DNA from: Betaproteobacteria bacterium
Lineage (GTDB): Bacteria; Pseudomonadota; Gammaproteobacteria; Burkholderiales; JACQAP01
Length of the DNA stretch: 64,000 nucleotides
Direction of reading: 5' to 3'
NCBI GenBank assembly: GCA_016194905.1
Contig: JACQAP010000030.1
Location: 1 to 64,000, forward strand
Shown piece by piece: positions 59,307 through 64,000 of the stretch. Position 1 is the first letter of the stretch. Every line of letters begins with the position of its first letter. Below the pieces are notes generated by a model. It had not been told where the DNA came from, did not search any database, and worked only from the letters and a program-made list of their open reading frames with translations. The position numbers and the translations under genes were made by a program.

Positions 59307-60158
59307 ATGGGTTCCCTGCATGATTTGTCCCCTCATCCGGTCTGGGTTGATTCGTTGCACGGGTATATCCAGCCTTATTGGAACGAGATCGTTGAAGGCG
59401 AATGGGCGAGGAAGGTTGCATCCTCGGAAATGACCATTCCGGAAATGCAGGGCTGGATCATGCAGGTCTATCCCTTTATTCACGCTTTTCCGAAATTTCT
59501 GGCGGAAGCGCTGATCAAGGTCGAGGACGACTACTCGCGGTCCTTTCTGATCGACAACATCCGCGTCGAAAAGGCTCATGCCGAACACTGGCTCTGGATG
59601 GGGATGGGTTTTGGCCTCAAGAAGGAGGACATGCTCGCGCTCGCCGAGGGTAATCGGCCGGTGCTGCGCGACGTTCAGTCCCTCACGGACTGGCTCTGGT
59701 ACATCAATACCAAGGGCTCGCTGGCCGAGGCGGTCGCCGCGACCAGCTTTGCGATCGAGGGCGTGACCGGCGATGCTGCCAGGGGAGTTGGCACGGGCTT
59801 CGAGGCTTATCGCGGCAGGCCCGGCGTCGACATGGGACCGAAAACCTACAAATGGATGCGCGAGCATGCCCACTATGACGACGAACATCCGAAGATTGCG
59901 CTCGAGATCGTCAAGAACTACGCCACCACCGATCGCATGCAGACCAAGGTAATGCTCGCGGCGAAACGCAGCCTGCAATTGCTGAGCCAGGCGTTGAACA
60001 CCGCCTATAGTGCCTACAGCGTTGCGGAAGAAGGTGGGCGCAGCGTGGACAGAAACATGCGCGAGGATGAACGGCGCAAGGGACAGAAGAAGATCTTTGC
60101 GTTTCCGGACCGCCGCTTCAGCGATCGTCGTGGGCGCCAGCTTCGCGCAGTCGCATAG
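59307..60158 (+). CDS. Iron-containing redox / heme-oxygenase-like (TenA/CADD-type) protein
   Basis: This 283-residue helical protein has the diiron heme-oxygenase-like fold. The conserved His/Glu residues fit E and H positions in MTIPEMQGWIMQVYPFIHAFPKF, KAHAEHWLWMGMG and HAHYDDEHPKIALEIVKNYA (quoted in parts). Relatives include CADD and the SznF-like diiron oxidases, as well as PqqC-like proteins. Substrate and reaction are unknown. The ATG at 59307 is selected by AAGGAG 6 bases upstream, which trims an upstream extension. The tail is Arg-rich. Confidence 0.8.
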   Translation: MGSLHDLSPHPVWVDSLHGYIQPYWNEIVEGEWARKVASSEMTIPEMQGWIMQVYPFIHAFPKFLAEALIKVEDDYSRSFLIDNIRVEKAHAEHWLWMGMGFGLKKEDMLALAEGNRPVLRDVQSLTDWLWYINTKGSLAEAVAATSFAIEGVTGDAARGVGTGFEAYRGRPGVDMGPKTYKWMREHAHYDDEHPKIALEIVKNYATTDRMQTKVMLAAKRSLQLLSQALNTAYSAYSVAEEGGRSVDRNMREDERRKGQKKIFAFPDRRFSDRRGRQLRAVA

Positions 60159-60175
60159 GATTCGTAAACTTGCCT

Positions 60176-60211
60176 GACAAACGGACACCCCGAGGGTGCC
60201 CGTTTGTCGTT
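60176..60211 (+). terminator. Rho-independent terminator
   Basis: GACAAACGGACACC (60176-60189) pairs with GGTGCCCGTTTGTC (60195-60208), one mismatch, across a CCGAG loop, and GTTT follows. It lies 18 bases after the stop of the heme-oxygenase-like gene and may also serve the convergent gene at 60225-60734. Confidence 0.85.
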
Positions 60212-60224
60212 TCAAATGCCGTCG

Positions 60225-60734
60225 CTAACCCGGAGAACCCCGGCGCGCCAGTTGCACCGTTACCGAATCGATCAGATCGCCGAAGTGATGTAGTGCATCG
60301 GGCGGGCCGTTGAATTCGATCCAGACATTGGCCCCGGCTGGTCGAATCAGCACGATCTGCATCGACTCTCCGCCTATCCGGTAGTCCGCAGCCGCGCGAT
60401 CGCCCGCACCCGCCGGCTGCGTGGTTTTGCTGCACGCATCCCGTGCGCACAATGCCTTTACCATTTTCTGTGGCGTGAGTCCGTCGTCCGGCCGCAGAAA
60501 CAACGTCAGCCTCGCCATCGGTCCCTTGACGATCCTCACCACGAGCATGTCCGTGCCCGCTGCCGAGATTTTCTGATTCCCGTCCGGCACCAGCCGCATT
60601 CCCTGCCAGTACACCGCGTTCGGATAGCGGTAATTTTCCCAGCCGCGAAGGATGTGATTGAAAAATATTCCGGCGAAGATGAGGCCGAAACCGAAGGCCA
60701 GGAGGAAAAGCTGTAAGACGGAGAACCGGCGCAT
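60225..60734 (-). CDS. Membrane-anchored hypothetical protein
   Basis: This 169-residue protein has one N-terminal membrane helix (about 8-27) and an exported domain of about 140 residues. Four-strand-like segments (MLVVRIVKG, LTLFLRPDDG, MQIVLIRPAG, NVWIEFNGPP) suggest an alpha/beta fold. No known domain was recognised. It starts at ATG 60734, chosen because homologous-type membrane starts fit and the upstream extension (to 60935) is Ser/Arg-rich shadow sequence. Confidence 0.65.
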   Translation of the reverse strand: MRRFSVLQLFLLAFGFGLIFAGIFFNHILRGWENYRYPNAVYWQGMRLVPDGNQKISAAGTDMLVVRIVKGPMARLTLFLRPDDGLTPQKMVKALCARDACSKTTQPAGAGDRAAADYRIGGESMQIVLIRPAGANVWIEFNGPPDALHHFGDLIDSVTVQLARRGSPG

Positions 60735-60813
60735 GGACCGCAACCCTAACCGATATGGCGTCGGCTGTTCAACTTCGGCCTGTGTAAACCTGCATGGGCA
60801 TCGCGTCGTGAGT

Positions 60814-61296
60814 TCACTTCGGGAAGTCGTAGCCGAACGTGAGCAGGAGCGCCGCACCGCCAAGGAAGACGAGCTGGGCATCGACCGCGCGATACTGATA
60901 CCCGATCCCGGGAATGATGGCCCAGGCGAGGCCATTGTGATTGAACGGAACCTTGTCCTCGTACTGCCCGCGGTATCCGTAGAGAGGGCCTGCGGTCAGC
61001 TTCAAATAAACCCCCTGCTCATCATCACCGGGAAACCAGCGCTTGCCGGCATAGGCGTACACGCTGGGTTGATTGAATGAATTCCGGAAATAAAACGCAC
61101 CGAAGTCGAGCCAGGATCCGCGCGGCGCCCATTCCAGGCCAGTGGCCCAGGGTGCGTCGTTGTGGTCGGCGTTGTCGTAATAGTGATAGACGTACGGCCC
61201 GAATACGAACGTCAGCCGGTCATTGGAAGCAGGCTCTTCCGCCGCGGAAGCGGCTGTGTAAAACAGGAAGATCGCGCCTATGAGTCTTGAGAGCAT
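60814..61296 (-). CDS. Outer-membrane beta-barrel-like protein (hypothetical)
   Basis: This 160-residue protein has a signal peptide (about 1-19, ending SAAEE) and beta-strand-like alternation ending with an aromatic, polar pattern (LLLTFGYDFPK). This makes a small outer-membrane barrel likely. No family name is supported. ATG 61296 is used. The gene is followed by a spacer of 79 bases before the membrane-anchored gene at 60225. Confidence 0.6.
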   Translation of the reverse strand: MLSRLIGAIFLFYTAASAAEEPASNDRLTFVFGPYVYHYYDNADHNDAPWATGLEWAPRGSWLDFGAFYFRNSFNQPSVYAYAGKRWFPGDDEQGVYLKLTAGPLYGYRGQYEDKVPFNHNGLAWAIIPGIGYQYRAVDAQLVFLGGAALLLTFGYDFPK

Positions 61297-61491
61297 GCGT
61301 AGAGTCTCTTTAGGGTTTGATTGTCGATACCATGTGGATTGCCCAGCTCGCGCCGTGCAACCAGCGGACGGCATTGGATATCTCGCGACGCCGGATGACG
61401 GCGAGCATGCGTTTGATAAAGGCGCTGGGCGGGGATTGGACTGTCGCTGACCTGCCAGCGGGCGATGCGAAGCAGGCCGCGACTCGCTGAA

Positions 61492-61607
61492 AGGTACGAG
61501 GGCCGAGGTTCGAGGGCCGAGTAAAAGCGCATTTACTCAGTCCTCAGCACTCAGTCCTGACTTCGTCAGAATTTTCTCTCGGCCCTCGAACCTCGGCCCT
61601 CGTACCT
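61492..61607. repeat. Perfect 30-base inverted GAGGGCCGA repeat
   Basis: The arms (61492-61521 and 61578-61607) are perfect complements over 30 bases. They are made of GAGGGCCGA and GTTCGA words. The loop of 56 bases contains a second pair of words, CTCAGTCCT twice, with CAGCA between. It begins 6 bases downstream of the HD hydrolase stop and so could stop or protect that transcript. Confidence 0.95.
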
Positions 61608-61612
61608 GTCAC

Positions 61613-62206
61613 TCATTCAGAGTGACAGGTTTCCCTGTAGATCGAATTCTTCGGGAAGGCGAATACCCGGCGCAACATCGGTTCGAAGAACTCCAGCGGC
61701 GCGTATTCCATCGCCGCATCAAAAGCGGGATTGTCGTAGATCTCGCAAAAGCGGGCGGTGCGTTCGAAATGCGGATGCCCGCGAAACTGCTCGCGCATGT
61801 TCGTATCCATGCCGATATGCTCGAAGAAAAAGTAGCCCTGGAAAATGCCGTGCTTCTCGACCATCCAGTGATTGGCTTCCGACACGAACGGTTTCAGGAT
61901 GGCTGCCGACACATCGGGATGATTCCATGAGCCCAGCGTATCGCCGATGTCGTGCAGCAGCGCGCATACGACATATTCCTCGTCTTCTCCGCCTTTGTGC
62001 GCGAGTGTTGCCGTCAGCAGGGAATGTTGCAGCCGGTCGACGGCGAAGCCGCCGGTATCGCCGCCCAGCAATTTCAGATGTCCGATGACACGATTGGACA
62101 GTCCGGCGGCGAAGGGTTGATGGCGCGCAACGATGATGTCCCAGTCCGCCTTGGTGCTTTCCTTCATGGATTTGAAGCCGGCACGCTGTTCCATCATGTC
62201 GCCCAT
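61613..62206 (-). CDS. HD-domain phosphohydrolase-like protein
   Basis: This 197-residue protein has an HD-type fold similar to PhnZ/MIOX-like oxygenases and to phosphohydrolases. Metal residues are at HSLLTATLAH, LLHDIGD and, later, EHIGMD and FEIYDNP-like ends. PhnZ-type members use a mixed-valent di-iron centre for phosphonate or inositol cleavage, but the substrate here is unknown. The ATG at 62206 has GGAGG 5 bases upstream. A longer frame upstream is not used. Confidence 0.78.
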   Translation of the reverse strand: MGDMMEQRAGFKSMKESTKADWDIIVARHQPFAAGLSNRVIGHLKLLGGDTGGFAVDRLQHSLLTATLAHKGGEDEEYVVCALLHDIGDTLGSWNHPDVSAAILKPFVSEANHWMVEKHGIFQGYFFFEHIGMDTNMREQFRGHPHFERTARFCEIYDNPAFDAAMEYAPLEFFEPMLRRVFAFPKNSIYRETCHSE

Positions 62207-62384
62207 TGCATCCTCCGAGATTCGTTGTGATTCGCCGTTACGCCGGATTATTATAACGCCGCTGAAGTTGCCATGCGGCAAGCCCCGGCCGCCTGGTCCA
62301 ACGGCATGCTCCAATGCAGACTCAGCGAGCTACCCGGCCCGCGTCGTGCAGGAATTGGCAAGACACTGATCGCAAAAATAAAAA

Positions 62385-62407
62385 GGACGCCCGAAGGCGT
62401 CCCTTTT
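62385..62407 (-). terminator. Rho-independent terminator, bidirectional
   Basis: GGACGCC (62385-62391), a CGAA loop and GGCGTCC (62396-62402) form a 7-base stem flanked by AAAA and TTTT. On the minus strand it lies about 20 bases after the BufA2-like stop. It also protects the divergent side. Confidence 0.88.
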
Positions 62408-62423
62408 ACTTTCCCCGCTCGGC

Positions 62424-62675
62424 TTAGCCGCGGCCGAGCTTTTCGATGCAGGCTTTTTCGGTCATGGCTTCGAAGCCCTTGCCCTTGCAGGCATTCTTGC
62501 CTTTGCAGCCATTCATCGAGCTCTTGCACTCGCTCTGGCCCTTGCAGGCGTTGGCGCCGTAACACTTGATTTTCACATCCTCGGCGTTCGCGGTGCTGAT
62601 GACGGCAGATGTGGCGAACAGCGCGGCGGCGGTGGTTGCGAGTGCTGCACTGACCATTTTGCGATTGACGTTCAT
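62424..62675 (-). CDS. BufA2-like cysteine-rich exported peptide
   Basis: This 83-residue peptide has a signal peptide (about 1-31, ANA cut) and a mature part with six Cys in a KCYGANACKG, SECKSS, NGCKGKNACKG, EKACIEK pattern. This matches the BufA2 form of bufferins (DUF2282-related), peptides that bind copper or other soft metals after Cys modification by BufB/BufC. No bufB or bufC gene follows, so either modification is done in trans or the peptide is unmodified. A good terminator follows. Confidence 0.83.
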   Translation of the reverse strand: MNVNRKMVSAALATTAAALFATSAVISTANAEDVKIKCYGANACKGQSECKSSMNGCKGKNACKGKGFEAMTEKACIEKLGRG

Positions 62676-62699
62676 TTAGGCGTACTCCTCTATCGTGGT

Positions 62700-62945
62700 T
62701 TCCTAGGGTGCCGGGGCGGCGGGTTGATCCAGGCCGTTCCGGACGTTCTTACGCAACGCACCCGGCGCTGCGTGAGCGGGGCCCCCTGACCTCGATGGGC
62801 AGGAGGGCACGCTCGGTTGGATTTACGTCCGCGCCGGGCGGCTGGATTCAACTGAGATGCAACTTGGTGGAGTCGCCGCCGGCACAGCTTGACTCCCCGG
62901 CGACCGGCAGGCAAGTTACGCGGCGGATTTCCTTAAGGGGGCAAT
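62700..62945. other. 246-base spacer, nothing supported
   Basis: No reading frame with homology, repeat or stem-loop was found. A ribosome site AAGGGGG lies just before the GTG start of the nitronate monooxygenase gene. Confidence 0.55.
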
Positions 62946-63920
62946 GTGTCGCTAATCAGCAAGCTGAAGGGCCAGATGTCGCTGCCGGTCATCGGTGCGC
63001 CCATGTTCATCGTCGGCGTCCCGGCGCTGGTCATCGAGCAATGCATCAACGGCGTCATCGGCTCCTTTCCGGCGTTGAACGCGCGCCCCGCCGAACTGCT
63101 GGATTCCTGGCTGGAGCAGATCGAGGGTGCGCTCGACGCCCATCGAAAAGCGCAGCCCGGGGCCAGAATCGCCCCGTATGCCGTCAACCAGATCATCCAT
63201 CACTCGAACGACCGGCTGGACCGCGATCTCGACGCCTGCATCCGTCATCGGGTCCCGATGATCATCACCAGCCTGCGTGCGCCGGACGATGTCGTGAAGA
63301 AGGTGCACGAATATGGCGGCGTCGTATTCCACGACGTGATCAGCATCCGGCATGCGCAAAAGGCGTTGGCCGCCGGCGTGGACGGATTGATCCTGGTCTG
63401 CGCCGGCGCCGGGGGCCACGCCGGTGCGCTCAGTCCCTTCGCTCTATTGCGCGAAGTGCGCCGATTCTTCTCCGGGCCGATCGCGTTGTCCGGTTCGATC
63501 ACCGACGGCTCCGGCATTCTCGCGGCCGAAGCCATGGGCGCGGACTTCGCTTACATGGGAACGCGCTTCATCGCCACGCGGGAAGCCAATGCCGTGGAAG
63601 TCTACAAGCAGATGATCGTCGACAGCAGCGCGGCCGATGTGGTGTACACGCCGTTCTTCACCGGTGTGCACGGCAACTACCTCAAGCCCAGCATCGCGCG
63701 CGCAGGCCTCGATCCGGACAACCTCGCACCCGCCGACAAGACCTCCATGGATTTCGGTTCCGGACGAACCAAGGCCTGGAAGGATATCTGGGGCGTGGGG
63801 CAGGGTATCGGCAACATCGACGACCTGCCATCGGTGCGCGACCTGATCGCGCGCTTGCGCGAGGAATACGAAGCCGCACGCCGTCGTTTACAAATCGCCC
63901 CGACCGGGGCGACCGTCTAG
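62946..63920 (+). CDS. Nitronate monooxygenase (2-nitropropane dioxygenase family)
   Basis: This 324-residue FMN-dependent TIM-barrel protein has hallmarks PVIGAPMFIVG, GVIGSFPALNARP, the active-site His region AGAGGHAGALSPF and MGADFAYMGTRF. Enzymes of this class oxidise alkyl nitronates and some use propionate-3-nitronate. The GTG at 62946 has AAGGGGG 6-10 bases ahead, while an ATG two bases earlier is out of frame. It is an intact relative of the broken gene at 55253-55893, though of another subfamily. Confidence 0.9.
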   Translation: MSLISKLKGQMSLPVIGAPMFIVGVPALVIEQCINGVIGSFPALNARPAELLDSWLEQIEGALDAHRKAQPGARIAPYAVNQIIHHSNDRLDRDLDACIRHRVPMIITSLRAPDDVVKKVHEYGGVVFHDVISIRHAQKALAAGVDGLILVCAGAGGHAGALSPFALLREVRRFFSGPIALSGSITDGSGILAAEAMGADFAYMGTRFIATREANAVEVYKQMIVDSSAADVVYTPFFTGVHGNYLKPSIARAGLDPDNLAPADKTSMDFGSGRTKAWKDIWGVGQGIGNIDDLPSVRDLIARLREEYEAARRRLQIAPTGATV

Positions 63921-63929
63921 CAAAGTCAA

Positions 63930-63970
63930 CACCCAACGCAGAGGCGCAGAGGACGCAAAGGACGCAGAGG
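63930..63970. repeat. GCAGAGG word arm cut by the window end
   Basis: CACCCAACGCAGAGG, CGCAGAGG, ACGCAAAGG and ACGCAGAGG words follow the nitronate monooxygenase stop. The first 20 bases resemble the inverse of the right edge at 18359-18378, so it is another member of the RCRCAGAG family. A facing arm, if any, is beyond the window. Confidence 0.75.
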
Positions 63971-64000
63971 AAAACGAAAGACAGGGGAGGGTGACGGTAG

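Overview
The window is a 64-kb chromosomal stretch of a GC-rich proteobacterium. It is most likely an uncultivated betaproteobacterium of the Burkholderiales/Rhodocyclales kind, inferred from gene content only. Pointers are an OxyR/AhpC/AhpD peroxide module, a lysine-rich H1-like tail fused to a SWIB domain, HAAT-type ABC transporters with CoA-dependent catabolic genes, a KorCAB-like 2-oxoacid oxidoreductase and a BufA2-like peptide. No rRNA, tRNA, prophage or transposase gene was recognised.

Layout. 0.06-9.3 kb: a double cyclic-nucleotide-binding protein, an amidase, an AroE-like dehydrogenase with an MFS transporter, a LEA-type lipoprotein, an NHL-repeat protein and an AtuA pair split into two genes. 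9.6-20.5 kb: a five-gene LIV-type ABC transporter, a cyclase-family hydrolase, an IclR regulator, a thiolase/DUF35 pair and an ADP-forming acyl-CoA synthetase, together a likely uptake and CoA-activation locus for an organic acid. 20.8-27.5 kb: envelope genes (Pal-like lipoprotein, coiled-coil lipoprotein, two TPM proteins), SWIB/H1, a parvulin and an MFS transporter. 27.8-38.3 kb: RraA-like, HAD, DsrE, aldehyde dehydrogenase and DUF1015 genes, a three-gene 2-oxoacid:acceptor oxidoreductase operon and a PhyH oxygenase. 38.4-45.5 kb: tandem paralogous secreted proteins, a 1047-residue STAND/BTAD regulator divergent from a lone substrate-binding protein, and Fpg. 45.7-49.9 kb: ECF sigma factor, Tat-exported ferritin-like protein, hemerythrin, AhpD, AhpC and OxyR. 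50-64 kb: TetR/sterol desaturase pair with clear operators, PepN, a glycine-zipper protein, GGDEF-EAL protein, heme-oxygenase-like protein, HD hydrolase, BufA2-like peptide and nitronate monooxygenase. Three broken genes are present: an arsC remnant, a nitronate monooxygenase pseudogene and a copy of the fpg 3' end.

The most unusual content is intergenic. At about a dozen places short words of 6-9 bases (CTAGCCC, GAGGGCCGA, CGTGACGAT, RCRCAGAGG, GGTGATTGG and others) are quasi-tandemly repeated, usually as two facing arms that would fold into a long hairpin. Several share further modules: a GC-rich mini-hairpin followed by GCGTTGAC, and a 47-base core identical at two loci 21.6 kb apart. One locus encloses a gene for a four-helix-bundle protein of the 23S rRNA intervening-sequence (S23/IVP, Avd-like) family. 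It sits between the substrate-binding protein and permease genes of the LIV operon, like a ribosomal intervening sequence moved into an mRNA. I infer a family of IVS-like hairpin elements with one protein-coding member and many non-coding ones. This is the best candidate in the window for an undescribed system.
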